Assembly (NCBI RefSeq): GCF_902729405.1 | Contig: NZ_LR746496.1 | Coordinates: 1,426,001-1,490,000, forward strand | Source: Acididesulfobacillus acetoxydans | GTDB taxonomy: Bacteria; Bacillota; Desulfitobacteriia; Desulfitobacteriales; Desulfitobacteriaceae | Reading direction: 5' to 3' | Length of the DNA: 64,000 nucleotides | Part shown: positions 50,043-59,057 of the stretch, piece by piece | Position numbering within the stretch: the stretch's first letter is position 1 | How the letters are laid out: each line of letters opens with the position of its first letter | Translations under genes and position numbers: made by a program | Notes under the pieces: generated by a model | Seen by the model: only the letters and a program-made list of their open reading frames with translations | What the model was told of the DNA's origin: nothing | The model's database searches: none

Positions 50043-50465
50043 GTGGAGATCGAAGAAAATACATATCGTCTCTGTTTTGTTTGCGGGATGGATAATCCGA
50101 GGGGTTTGCGCGTGAGTTATAGGCATAAGGATGGGGAAACAAGTGCAAAAGTGATCATAGAGGACGCTTTTGCCGGATATCCGGGGATAGTGCATGGGGG
50201 GATCGTTACGACCCTTCTGGATGAAACCATGGCCAAAACCATTGAGCATCTAGGTATTTGGGCTGTAACGGCCAGCATCGAAGTGAGCTTTCGGTGTCCC
50301 ACCCCAGTCAATACCCCGCTAGTGCTCTTGGGCAGACGGGTTAAGGGCGAAACCCGTCTGTTCCGCACGGAAGCCACTCTCTGCTTGGAGGATGGAACCG
50401 TTTTGGCCGAGGCTCGTGCTGTCTTTGTCAAGAGTCCGAAACCTATCGCCGACAAATTGGGTTAA
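50043..50465 (+). CDS. PaaI-type hotdog-fold thioesterase
   Basis: This 140-residue hotdog-fold protein has CFVCGMDNPRGLRV at the N-terminus and the active-site helix region GYPGIVHGGIVTTLLDETMA with the conserved HGG and acidic residue. VTASIEVSFRCPTPVNTPL completes the fold. It hydrolyses an acyl-CoA thioester of unknown identity. GTG 50043 is about 12 bases after AAAGGAG. The 279 bases between mazF and this gene hold no recognisable feature. Confidence 0.85.
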   Translation: MEIEENTYRLCFVCGMDNPRGLRVSYRHKDGETSAKVIIEDAFAGYPGIVHGGIVTTLLDETMAKTIEHLGIWAVTASIEVSFRCPTPVNTPLVLLGRRVKGETRLFRTEATLCLEDGTVLAEARAVFVKSPKPIADKLG

Positions 50466-50576
50466 GAGCCGTGGCGAATTGTCCGGGATAGAGGGAAGGC
50501 TAAGGCAGACAGTAACATTAGCAAAGGCAACGTGACTGAAGCATCATATTGAGTCTTGTGTAAGGAGTTGGGGAAA

Positions 50577-51296
50577 ATGGTCAGGCCTTTTATCGGTATC
50601 ACTGTCGCCCACCATGCGGAGGAGCTGGAGAACTTTCCCAGGCATAATTATGTTCAGAGTATTCGGAAGGCGGGAGGGGTTCCTATTCTCATCCCCCCTC
50701 CCGCGGACCGGCAGGAAAGTGAGATTCTGCTGGCAAAATTGGATGGACTCGTTCTCTCAGGCGGGGGAGATATTTCTCCCCTCTACCTGGGGGAATCACC
50801 GAGAGCAGGAATCCGCAATTGTTTTCCCGAACGCGATCTGGGCGAGATCCTGCTCGCCCGCTCAGCTATGGAAAAGAACATACCTCTCCTGGGGATTTGC
50901 CGGGGGATTCAGGTCATGGCCGTGGCCGCGGGCGGGAGTATCTACCAAGATATTCCTTCCCAATGCCCTGCCGCTTTGGAGCACAGCCAGACCGCGCCGC
51001 GGGATTGTCCCTGGCACGAGGTTGAGATCCTGGACTCCGGCCTGCTGCGGATCGTCGGGCTGAAGAAGTTGCAGGTCAACAGTTTTCACCACCAGGCGGT
51101 TTCTGTCTTACCTTCTGCTTTCCGCACGGCCGCTTTGGCGCCGGACGGAATCATTGAAGGGATCGAAGCCCCGCAGCTCAAGTTTTGCCTGGGCGTGCAG
51201 TGGCATCCGGAGGGCATGCCCAGCGCGGAGCACAGTCAGGCGATTTTCGCGGCCCTGATCCGGGTCTGTGGAAACTCATCTGCTCCAACGGCCTGA
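50577..51296 (+). CDS. Gamma-glutamyl-gamma-aminobutyrate hydrolase family (class I GATase-like peptidase C26)
   Basis: This 239-residue protein has the class I glutaminase-like fold. GITVAHHAEE and YVQSIRKAGGVPILIP begin the domain, LDGLVLSGGGDISPLYLGE follows, the nucleophile cysteine is in LLGICRGIQVMAVAAGG (about residue 110), and the histidine and glutamate are in VQWHPE. Family members cut gamma-glutamyl bonds, as in PuuD of putrescine degradation, but no other putrescine gene is present. ATG 50577 follows AAGGAG at 9 bases; an in-frame start at 50556 is less likely. Confidence 0.88.
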   Translation: MVRPFIGITVAHHAEELENFPRHNYVQSIRKAGGVPILIPPPADRQESEILLAKLDGLVLSGGGDISPLYLGESPRAGIRNCFPERDLGEILLARSAMEKNIPLLGICRGIQVMAVAAGGSIYQDIPSQCPAALEHSQTAPRDCPWHEVEILDSGLLRIVGLKKLQVNSFHHQAVSVLPSAFRTAALAPDGIIEGIEAPQLKFCLGVQWHPEGMPSAEHSQAIFAALIRVCGNSSAPTA

Positions 51297-51338
51297 CATG
51301 GGTCGCTCAGCAAAGAAGAAAGCGGGGAGGAATAGACC

Positions 51339-51582
51339 ATGATAGGTGTGGAAATTGATTTTGTGGTATCCGACTGCCTGAAGGTGTTGGAACTCTATGA
51401 GAGTATTCTTGAAGTACAGCGCGCGTGGAGGTCACGTCCTGTGCGCGTGGGCTGAATGAGGCGGGGGCTTCATTAGTAGCAGCCGTGGTGAAAAATCGGT
51501 ATACTTGACTGAAGAGGGCGCTCAGAAAGCCAAGGAATTGGCTAAAAGGTGTTTGAAAGAAAGGGGCAGTAATTTGGAGTGA
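51339..51582 (+). pseudogene. Mosaic of VOC-family and winged-helix regulator remnants
   Basis: From ATG 51339, behind GGGAGG, MIGVEIDFVVSDCLKVLELYE matches the start of VOC (glyoxalase/bleomycin-resistance fold) proteins. After a one-base shift it continues as RVEVTSCARGLNEA. The text then changes frame to SSSRGEKSVYLTEEGAQKAKE and LAKRCLKERGSNLE (stop 51580-51582), which looks like the wing and last helix of a winged-helix regulator. Neither gene is complete, so this is a decayed junction. Confidence 0.5.
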
Positions 51583-51719
51583 ACTCGTTGTGCTAAAGCT
51601 GAACATCGAGACTTCGGTGCGGGAGTCTACCCCTGACGAGGCGGAGTATGGGGTACCACTCTCACTTGTAGAAGTGGGAATCTCACGATTGGATGAAATT
51701 TTGTCTGAAAGGATAAAGG

Positions 51720-51880
51720 TGTGGTTAGTAATAACAAAAAAGACATTGAATGGGCCGAAGCAAAAAAGAAATGCAAACTGAACGAAGAAACCGTGAATAT
51801 GGCTAAGAGATGGGTTTAAATCCAAGAAGCCTGATTAAAAATATCCCTAATACGCAATTCGGCCTCGACAGCTTTTCGTG
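51720..51880 (+). pseudogene. Frameshifted remnant of a small hypothetical protein
   Basis: NNKKDIEWAEAKKKCKLNEE and TVNMAKR continue, after a one-base shift, as MGLNPRSLIKNIPNTQ. The second part resembles the family of short proteins with an AKE(L/M)G.NPRSLIKNIP motif. The rest is lost. The preceding 51583-51719 is open but unrecognised. Confidence 0.45.
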
Positions 51881-51923
51881 GGTTTGGGCATCCGTTAAGA
51901 AATGGATGCCTGGCCTTTCTTAT

Positions 51924-51966
51924 TGTGATTTGCATCACGAACTTTGAACTTTTTAGCTTGTATAAT
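51924..51966 (+). promoter_or_regulatory. FNR-type operator and -10 box of narK-narGHJI
   Basis: TGTGA-TTTGCA-TCACG (51924-51939) matches the Bacillus FNR/Crp consensus TGTGA-N6-TCACA at nine of ten positions. A perfect TATAAT at 51961-51966 puts its centre at -41.5. No -35 hexamer is present, as expected for activator-dependent promoters. Confidence 0.78.
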
Positions 51967-52020
51967 ATGGACAAAAGCAAAAGTGAAAAAAGGTACCACC
52001 GATTCAAAGGGAGGATGAAC

Positions 52021-53322
52021 ATGCGTAGAGAAGAAATTGTTCAGACTTATCACTTAAAAGGCAATCCCGGTCAAGGGCTGGCTTTGGCCACATTTGGTTT
52101 TTTTGTCGGCTTTGCTGCGGTCTCCTTATTTGGCCCGGTGACGAACAATTTCAACCATCTCATGCACATGAAGGGCTTGCTGCTGGGTTTGTTGATTGCC
52201 GCTCCGAATCTCAGCGGCTCTTTGCTCCGCATTCCTTTTGGAGCTTGGGTCGATAAGGCGGGAGGGAAAAAACCCTTCATCATCTTGCTGCTGCTTTCTC
52301 TATTAGGGATGGCGGGTTTAACGGCGATACTCTTTTTCTATTATCCCCGAGGCATTACGTTGAACATGTACCCGGTTATTTTTTTCTTTGGTTTGCTCAG
52401 CGGCTGCGGAATAGCGACCTTCTCGGTCGGCGTGCCGCAAACCTCGTACTGGTTTCCTCAGAAGAAGCAGGGCCTGGCCTTGGGTACATACGGCGGGCTG
52501 GGGAATACGGCTCCGGGGGTATTCGGCATGATTTTGCCCTTCGCTTTGGCGGCGCTGGGCTTAACCGCATCTTACGCGGCCTGGTTTGTCTTCCTGCTTG
52601 TCGGAACAGTTATCTACAGTCTGTTTGCGCAAGACGCCTATTATTTTCAACTCGCCCAGACGGGTAAGAGTCAGGAGGAAGCAAAGCAAATCGCTCAGGA
52701 TTTGGGACAGGAACTGTTTCCTTCCGGGAAGATGAAAGAGGCTTTACGAATCTCCGCCAAAACCCCTAAGACCTGGCTGTTAGTCATTCTCTATTTCACG
52801 TCATTCGGAGGCTTCCTGGCTCTGACCGGTTGGTTTCCGACCTATTGGAACCAGTATTTTGGGCTTAGTGCGGGCCAGGCAGGACTACTGATGGCATTGG
52901 GATTTTCCATCCTAGCTTCTCTGGTGAGGATATACGGCGGGCATCTCAGCGATAAGTTCGGCGGGGAATTGACGGCTGTCCTTAGCTATGGGGTTGTGCT
53001 TAGCGGTGCACTTATACTCATTTTCACGCACAATTTTTGGTTCGCTCTTTTCGGCGAAATAACGGTTGGGATTGGAATGGGGACTGCCAACGCGGCTGTC
53101 TTTAAGCTCGTCCCCAAATACGTGCCTCAGGCCCCCGGCGGAGCGAGCGGCTGGGTCGGGGGCTTAGGTGCTTTTGGCGGCTTTGTCGTTCCCCCGATCC
53201 TTGGGGCTTTTACAGACCTCTATGGGAAAAAAGGATATGCGGCCGGCTTTTGGGTCTACGTTGTCCTGGCCGCTATTGCAATTGTGACTTCATTTATACT
53301 CAGGCGAAGCGCCCAGTCTTAA
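52021..53322 (+). CDS. narK: Nitrate/nitrite transporter, NarK family (MFS)
   Basis: This 433-residue major facilitator protein has twelve predicted helices. The NarK hallmarks are glycine-rich segments in helices 5 and 11 (FGLLSGCGIATFSVGVPQ, GTYGGLGNTAPGVFGMI, and VGGLGAFGGFVVPPILG), and the conserved region RIPFGAWVDKAGGKKPF after helix 2. It imports nitrate and/or exports nitrite. ATG 52021 follows GGGAGG at 6 bases. It is the first gene of the narKGHJI set, 55 bases before narG. Confidence 0.92.
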   Translation: MRREEIVQTYHLKGNPGQGLALATFGFFVGFAAVSLFGPVTNNFNHLMHMKGLLLGLLIAAPNLSGSLLRIPFGAWVDKAGGKKPFIILLLLSLLGMAGLTAILFFYYPRGITLNMYPVIFFFGLLSGCGIATFSVGVPQTSYWFPQKKQGLALGTYGGLGNTAPGVFGMILPFALAALGLTASYAAWFVFLLVGTVIYSLFAQDAYYFQLAQTGKSQEEAKQIAQDLGQELFPSGKMKEALRISAKTPKTWLLVILYFTSFGGFLALTGWFPTYWNQYFGLSAGQAGLLMALGFSILASLVRIYGGHLSDKFGGELTAVLSYGVVLSGALILIFTHNFWFALFGEITVGIGMGTANAAVFKLVPKYVPQAPGGASGWVGGLGAFGGFVVPPILGAFTDLYGKKGYAAGFWVYVVLAAIAIVTSFILRRSAQS

Positions 53323-53377
53323 GACTGGCAGCCGGAAACAAAATCAGATAAAAGCCGGAACGGAAAGGAGAGGCCGG

Positions 53378-56300
53378 ATGCAAAAGAAAAGGAGCCCGCT
53401 TTTGAAAAAACTGAGATTTTTTAAGGCGGGAGAAAAATTATCAGGCTCGTGGACCGAAGTGACCCCTCAGGATCGAGGATGGGAGGATTTCTACCGGGCG
53501 CGCTGGCAGCATGACAAAGTTGTGCGAACCACTCACGGCGTCAATTGCACAGGTTCGTGCAGCTGGAGGGTTTTTGTTAAGAACGGGATCATCGCCTGGG
53601 AAAATCAAGCGACGGACTATCCGACGACAGGACCGGACCTGCCTGAATATGAGCCCAGGGGATGCCCCCGCGGCGCTTCCTTTTCCTGGTACAGCTACAG
53701 CCCCTTGCGGGTGAAATATCCGTATATTCGCGGGGCTCTGCTGCGCTTCTGGCGGGAAGCCATAGAAGCGGCAAAGAACCCGGTGCTGGCCTGGAAAAGC
53801 ATTGTTGAAGATCCGGAAAAGGCGAAAACCTACAAAGCGTTGCGGGGAAAAGGCGGCTTAGTGCGCGCCTCCTGGGAAGAAGTGAAAGAGATCATTTCCG
53901 CGATGCTGATCTATACGATTCAGACGTATGGACCGGACCGACTGGCCGGCTTTACTCCAATACCGGCTATGTCCATGGTCAGTTATGCTGCGGGCTCCCG
54001 CTTTCTCTCCCTGCTCGGTTCCCCAATGCTCAGCTTCTATGACTGGTATGCAGACCTGCCTCCTGCGTCCCCGCAAGTCTGGGGAGACCAGACCGACGTC
54101 CCGGAAAGCGGCGACTGGTATAATGCCGGCTACATCATCATGTGGGGTTCCAATGTCCCTTTGACAAGGACCCCAGACGCACATTTCATGACCGAGGTCC
54201 GCTACAAGGGAACGAAAGTGATCAGCATCAGTCCCGATTACGCGGAATCGGTGCGCTTTGCCGATCATTGGCTGGCGGTGAATCCGGGGACGGACGGGGC
54301 TCTGGCCCAGGCGATGACCCATGTCATTCTTAAGGAGTTTTATGTGGAAGAAAAAACAGAGTATTTTCTGGATTATGCCCGGAAGTATACGGATATGCCC
54401 CATCTTTTGCTTCTGGAAAGGAGGGGCGAGTCTTATACCGCCGGCCGCTATTTGCGGGCCTCCGACCTCGGCCTGCCGCTGGAAAAGGCGGAATGGAAAA
54501 CCGTAGTCCTTGATCAAGCGACAGGGGAATTCAGAATTCCGAACGGAAGTATCGGACACCGCTGGGAAGGAAAAGGCACGTGGAACTTGAAACCGGAAGA
54601 CGAGGAAGGGGTTCCGTGCCATCCGCTGCTGACCCTGCTCGGGACGGAAGACGGGGTCGTACCCATCGAACTGCCGTACTTCGCGGAAGGCAATCAAGCG
54701 GTCTTGAGCCGCTCCGTACCCGTCAAGCGCCTTGAGCGGAAAGGGAAGACGGTTTATATTACCACGGTTTATGACCTGATGCTGGCCAATTACGGTATCG
54801 ACCGGGGTTTGCCGGGAGAATATCCGCGGGATTACGACGATCCTCTTCCCTATACTCCCGCCTGGCAGGAACGATACACCGGTGTCAAGGGAAGCCTGGC
54901 CCTTCAGATTGCCCGGGAATTTGCCCGTAATGCCGCAGATACCCGGGGACGTTCTATGATCATCATGGGCGCGGGAATCAACCACTGGTACCAAGCGGAT
55001 ACGATTTACCGCACGATCCTGAATCTGGTTCTCCTGACCGGCTGTGAAGGAGTTAACGGCGGAGGATGGGCTCATTATGTCGGTCAAGAAAAGGTGCGTC
55101 CCATGGAAGGCTGGCAGACGGTCGCTTTTGCCCGGGATTGGTCTCTGCCGCCCAGACTGCAAAACGCGACGTCCTTCTATTACTTCGCCACCGATCAATG
55201 GCGCTATGAGGAACTGCCCATGTCTGAGCTCAGCGCGCCGACGAGCCGGGGGGCGACCTATCTTCACCCGGCGGACTACAACGCCTTGGCCGTACGCCTC
55301 GGCTGGCTTCCTTCCTATCCCCAATTCAACCGGAATCCGCTCGCCTTGGCGCAAGAAGCGCAAAAGGCCGGCGCTTCGACGAATGAAGAAGTCGTCTCGT
55401 ATCTGGTGAAGGCGTTAAAGACCAAGACTTTGGAATTTGCCGTGGAAGACCCGGACAACCCGCTCAATTTTCCCAAGGGTTTGTTCGTCTGGCGCGCCAA
55501 TCTTATTTCCAGCTCAGGCAAAGGGCATGAATACTTCCTGAAGCACTTGCTGGGAACATCCCATGGACTTCTGGGAAATGACCGGGAGAAGCTGAGAACG
55601 GAAGAGATCAAATGGCATGACGAGGCCCCCGAAGGAAAACTCGACCTCTTGGTTAACCTGGAATTTCGCATGTCGGGTACGGCCCTGTATTCGGATATTG
55701 TCCTTCCTGCGGCCACCTGGTATGAAAAGCATGACTTAAGCAGTACGGACATGCATCCGTTTGTCCACCCGTTTAATCCGGCGATCGCCCCTCCTTGGGA
55801 AGCAAAGACGGATTGGGATATCTTCAAAAGTTTAGCCGAAAGATTCTCGGAGATGGCGAGGACTTATTTGCCGGGGCTGAGCAAGGATATCGTCATGGTT
55901 CCTTTGATGCATGATTCGCCGGATGAGCTTGCCCAGCCATTCGGACAAGTGAGAGACTGGCGAGCCGGCGAAACCGAGGCTGTCCCCGGTCGGACCATGC
56001 CTAAGTTTACAATCGTCGAACGCAATTATCCTCAGATTTATGAGAAATTTACGGCCTTGGGACCGCTGCTCGAGAAAAATCCGCTCGGAGCTCACGGGAT
56101 ATCTTTTCCCGCCCAGGAACAATACGAGGAACTCAAGCGGATAAACGGGGTCGTGAAGGGGACAGGCGCCGGGTCCGGCTGCCCGAGCCTGGCAGACGGC
56201 CGGCAGGCGGCAAAAGCCATCCTGGCTTTATCCAGCGCCACAAACGGCAGATTGGCCGTAAAAGCCTGGCGGGCCGAAGAAGAAAAAACCGGCGTGTCTC

Positions 56301-57064
56301 TGCAGGATATCGCTGCCTCCCAAGCGGGAAACCGCCTGACTTTCGACAGCATCACCGCCCAGCCCGGGCAGGCTATTTCTTCGCCCATATTCAGCGGGAA
56401 CACGGAGGGCAACCGGAGGTACTCTCCGTTCACGACCAATATTGAACGGCTGGTTCCGTTTCGGACCTTGACGGGGCGCCAGCATTTCTATGCCGACCAC
56501 GAGATTATGCTGGAATTCGGGGAAGGGTTGCCCGTGTTTAAGCCGGCGCTCCCGAACCGAGCCTTTACGGGCGGTGACCAGTTTAGTGGCGAGGGCAAAA
56601 AAACGATTGAGCTGCGCTATTTGACCCCGCACGGGAAGTGGAACATTCACAGCATGTACGGAGATTCCCAGATCATGCAAACCCTTTTCCGCGGTGGGCC
56701 GAATATATGGCTAAACGACCGGGATGCGGCGGAGATTGAGGTCAAAGACAACGATTGGGTGGAGGTTTTCAACCGCAATGGGGTCGTGGTGGCCCGTGCC
56801 GTTGTCAGTCACCGGATGCCGCAGGGAACAACTTACATGTATCACGCCCAGGATAAGACCCTGAATACTCCCGGATCCCGTCTGACCGGGGAGCGGGCCG
56901 GAACCCACAACAGTCCGACGAGGATCCATTTGAAGCCGACGCATGTCATCGGCGGCTACGCTCAGTTCAGTTATGGATTTAACTATTACGGTCCGACGGG
57001 AAATCAGAGAGATCTTACGGTCCTAATCGCGAAGCTCGGGGAGGTGTCTTGGCTTGAAGATTAA
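53378..57064 (+). CDS. narG: Respiratory nitrate reductase, alpha subunit
   Basis: NarG is the catalytic Mo-bisMGD subunit that reduces nitrate to nitrite. It has 1228 residues, the normal length. The FS0 [4Fe-4S] site is His53, Cys57, Cys61 and Cys96 (THGVNCTGSC and RGCPRG). The Mo ligand Asp226 lies in WYADLPPASPQ, followed by QTDVPES. There is no Tat signal, so the active site faces the cytoplasm, as in other membrane-bound Nar enzymes. ATG 53378 follows GGAAAGGAGAGG. narH begins within its last codons. Confidence 0.96.
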   Translation: MQKKRSPLLKKLRFFKAGEKLSGSWTEVTPQDRGWEDFYRARWQHDKVVRTTHGVNCTGSCSWRVFVKNGIIAWENQATDYPTTGPDLPEYEPRGCPRGASFSWYSYSPLRVKYPYIRGALLRFWREAIEAAKNPVLAWKSIVEDPEKAKTYKALRGKGGLVRASWEEVKEIISAMLIYTIQTYGPDRLAGFTPIPAMSMVSYAAGSRFLSLLGSPMLSFYDWYADLPPASPQVWGDQTDVPESGDWYNAGYIIMWGSNVPLTRTPDAHFMTEVRYKGTKVISISPDYAESVRFADHWLAVNPGTDGALAQAMTHVILKEFYVEEKTEYFLDYARKYTDMPHLLLLERRGESYTAGRYLRASDLGLPLEKAEWKTVVLDQATGEFRIPNGSIGHRWEGKGTWNLKPEDEEGVPCHPLLTLLGTEDGVVPIELPYFAEGNQAVLSRSVPVKRLERKGKTVYITTVYDLMLANYGIDRGLPGEYPRDYDDPLPYTPAWQERYTGVKGSLALQIAREFARNAADTRGRSMIIMGAGINHWYQADTIYRTILNLVLLTGCEGVNGGGWAHYVGQEKVRPMEGWQTVAFARDWSLPPRLQNATSFYYFATDQWRYEELPMSELSAPTSRGATYLHPADYNALAVRLGWLPSYPQFNRNPLALAQEAQKAGASTNEEVVSYLVKALKTKTLEFAVEDPDNPLNFPKGLFVWRANLISSSGKGHEYFLKHLLGTSHGLLGNDREKLRTEEIKWHDEAPEGKLDLLVNLEFRMSGTALYSDIVLPAATWYEKHDLSSTDMHPFVHPFNPAIAPPWEAKTDWDIFKSLAERFSEMARTYLPGLSKDIVMVPLMHDSPDELAQPFGQVRDWRAGETEAVPGRTMPKFTIVERNYPQIYEKFTALGPLLEKNPLGAHGISFPAQEQYEELKRINGVVKGTGAGSGCPSLADGRQAAKAILALSSATNGRLAVKAWRAEEEKTGVSLQDIAASQAGNRLTFDSITAQPGQAISSPIFSGNTEGNRRYSPFTTNIERLVPFRTLTGRQHFYADHEIMLEFGEGLPVFKPALPNRAFTGGDQFSGEGKKTIELRYLTPHGKWNIHSMYGDSQIMQTLFRGGPNIWLNDRDAAEIEVKDNDWVEVFNRNGVVVARAVVSHRMPQGTTYMYHAQDKTLNTPGSRLTGERAGTHNSPTRIHLKPTHVIGGYAQFSYGFNYYGPTGNQRDLTVLIAKLGEVSWLED

Positions 57065-58499
57065 GGCGCAAATGGCCATGGTCATAAACTTGGATAAGTG
57101 TCTGGGCTGCCACACGTGCAGCATAACCTGCAAAAATACCTGGACCAACCGTTCGGGTCTGGAATACGCCTGGTTTAACAATGTCGAAACCAAGCCGGGG
57201 GTGGGCTATCCCCGAGAATGGGAGAGACAGGAGAAGTATAAAGGCGGCTGGGTTCTGAAAAGCAAAGGCAAGCTTGAACTGAGAGCGGGGAACAGGCTGT
57301 CGAAATTGCTCAATATCTTCTATAATCCGGATCTTGCGGACATAGACGACTATTATGAACCTTGGACCTATGACTATAAGGCCTTGACCCAGAGTCCCGA
57401 GAAGAAGCATCAGCCCGTAGCCCGTCCCCATTCCCTGCTCACCGGAGATCCGCTGGAGTTGAAGTGGGGGCCGAACTGGGAAGACGACCTGGCAGGCGCT
57501 CCTGAGACGGGCAAGAAGGACTCCAATTTAAGGAGCCTGGAAGAAAAAGTCCGCCTCACTTTTGAGGAAGTGTTTATGTTCCATCTCCCGCGCCTCTGCG
57601 AGCATTGCCTCAACCCGGCCTGTGTCGCCTCCTGCCCGTCGGGGGCGATCTATAAGCGGGATGAAGACGGGATCGTTCTGGTGGACCAGGATGCCTGCCG
57701 CGGCTGGCGGTTTTGTATGTCAGGCTGCCCCTATAAAAAAGTGTATTTCAACTGGCAGACGAGGAAAGCGGAAAAATGTACTCTCTGTTTTCCACGCCTT
57801 GAAGCCGGGCTGCCAACTGTCTGTTCGGAAACCTGTTCCGGCCGCGTGCGCTATGTCGGGGTGCTGCTCTATGACGCGGACCGTGTCCAGGTGGCGGCCT
57901 CCCCCGTTTCCGAGCGGGAATTATACAAGAATCAATTGCAACTGTTCCTTGATCCGTATGATCCGGAGGTGCTGGCCCAGGCGCGGAGGGACGGCCTGGA
58001 CGAGGATTGGCTGGCCGCCGCTCAAAGGTCGCCGGTCTACAAATTAGCCGTCGAGTTTGGCCTCGCTCTGCCTTTGCATCCGGAATACCGCACGCTCCCC
58101 ATGGTTTGGTATATTCCGCCGCTCAGTCCCATGATGCAGGTCGTGAACAGCGGCCAGACGGAAGCAGAGAGCGGGGAGTTCTTTGCCGCGATTGAGCGCA
58201 TGCGCACCCCAATTGAATATCTTGCCAATCTCCTGACGGCGGGAGATACGGAAACGGTGGCGGACGTATTCAAGAAAATGGTTTTGCTCAGGCAATACAT
58301 GCGCAGCAAAAACCTTCTCGGTCAGGATGTGCCGGTTGAAGACAATCCTTGGGGGTTAAACGGGGCCGCCTTGCAGGAAATGTATGCCTTGCTGGCGCTT
58401 GCGAAGTACCGGGATCGATTTGTCATTCCGAACGCCCATAAAGAAAAGGCCGGCGACCTTTATGAAAGACAGGGAATGACGGGGTACGACCCGGCGTGA
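57054..58499 (+). CDS. narH: Respiratory nitrate reductase, beta subunit
   Basis: This 481-residue polyferredoxin relays electrons from NarI to NarG. Cysteine groups CLGCHTCSITC, CEHCLNPACVASCP, CRGWRFCMSGCP and CTLCFPR...CSETC are present; the tryptophan in CRGW marks the [3Fe-4S] cluster site as in other NarH proteins. TTG 57054 is used with GGGGAGG 9 bases upstream and lies inside the narG reading frame. The stop overlaps the start region of narJ. Confidence 0.95.
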   Translation: MKIKAQMAMVINLDKCLGCHTCSITCKNTWTNRSGLEYAWFNNVETKPGVGYPREWERQEKYKGGWVLKSKGKLELRAGNRLSKLLNIFYNPDLADIDDYYEPWTYDYKALTQSPEKKHQPVARPHSLLTGDPLELKWGPNWEDDLAGAPETGKKDSNLRSLEEKVRLTFEEVFMFHLPRLCEHCLNPACVASCPSGAIYKRDEDGIVLVDQDACRGWRFCMSGCPYKKVYFNWQTRKAEKCTLCFPRLEAGLPTVCSETCSGRVRYVGVLLYDADRVQVAASPVSERELYKNQLQLFLDPYDPEVLAQARRDGLDEDWLAAAQRSPVYKLAVEFGLALPLHPEYRTLPMVWYIPPLSPMMQVVNSGQTEAESGEFFAAIERMRTPIEYLANLLTAGDTETVADVFKKMVLLRQYMRSKNLLGQDVPVEDNPWGLNGAALQEMYALLALAKYRDRFVIPNAHKEKAGDLYERQGMTGYDPA

Positions 58500-58534
58500 G
58501 GCTGCCGGGAGCGTGCCGGGGAAGGTGGTTGGCG

Positions 58535-59044
58535 GTGAAAGACGAAGGACGGATTTGCCATATCCTTTCCGTGTTATTCCGATATCCGGAGGAATGGCTG
58601 GATGATATCGACGACCAGATCACGAGCGAACTGAGCGGCATCCAGAATGAGGATGCCGCGGCACGCTTGGCAAAATTCGTTCAGGACCTTCAAGTGAAGG
58701 AGCGGGAGGAAGCCCTTGAGCGCTATGTCGAGACATTTGATTTTAGCGAACGAACGAATTTATATCTTACTTCGCATCTAATGGAGGACAAACAGGAACG
58801 CGGCCGGCGCCTGGCAGAACTCAAGGACTTCTATGCTGAAGCGGGAGTCCTCATGACCGAGGAAGAACTGCCGGACTATCTTCCGCTCGTTCTGGAGTTT
58901 TGTTTTTTGAAGCCTGAGTACGCGCCGAAAATACTGAAACGGTTTGAGGCTGCCATCAGGGAACTGACAGGAAATTTAAGCGAGCTTAACAGTCCGTATG
59001 CAAAGCTCATGCAAGTCTTGGCGCTGGTTATGGAGAAGAACTAG
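58535..59044 (+). CDS. narJ: Nitrate reductase molybdenum cofactor assembly chaperone
   Basis: This 169-residue all-helical chaperone of the TorD/NarJ family binds apo-NarG and promotes insertion of the Mo cofactor. The family features seen are LSVLFRYPEEWLDDID near the N-terminus, YVETFDFSERTNLYLT, and LPDYLPLVLEFC in the middle. GTG 58535 fits the family length; GTG 58496, overlapping the narH stop, would add 13 residues. It has no role in the final complex. Confidence 0.9.
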   Translation: MKDEGRICHILSVLFRYPEEWLDDIDDQITSELSGIQNEDAAARLAKFVQDLQVKEREEALERYVETFDFSERTNLYLTSHLMEDKQERGRRLAELKDFYAEAGVLMTEEELPDYLPLVLEFCFLKPEYAPKILKRFEAAIRELTGNLSELNSPYAKLMQVLALVMEKN

Positions 59045-59057
59045 GAGGTGGCTTGCT

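Noticed and set aside
53858-55363. Minus-strand open frame of 501 codons inside narG
   Set aside because: narG is certain on the plus strand. The reverse frame is a GC-composition shadow without a ribosome site.
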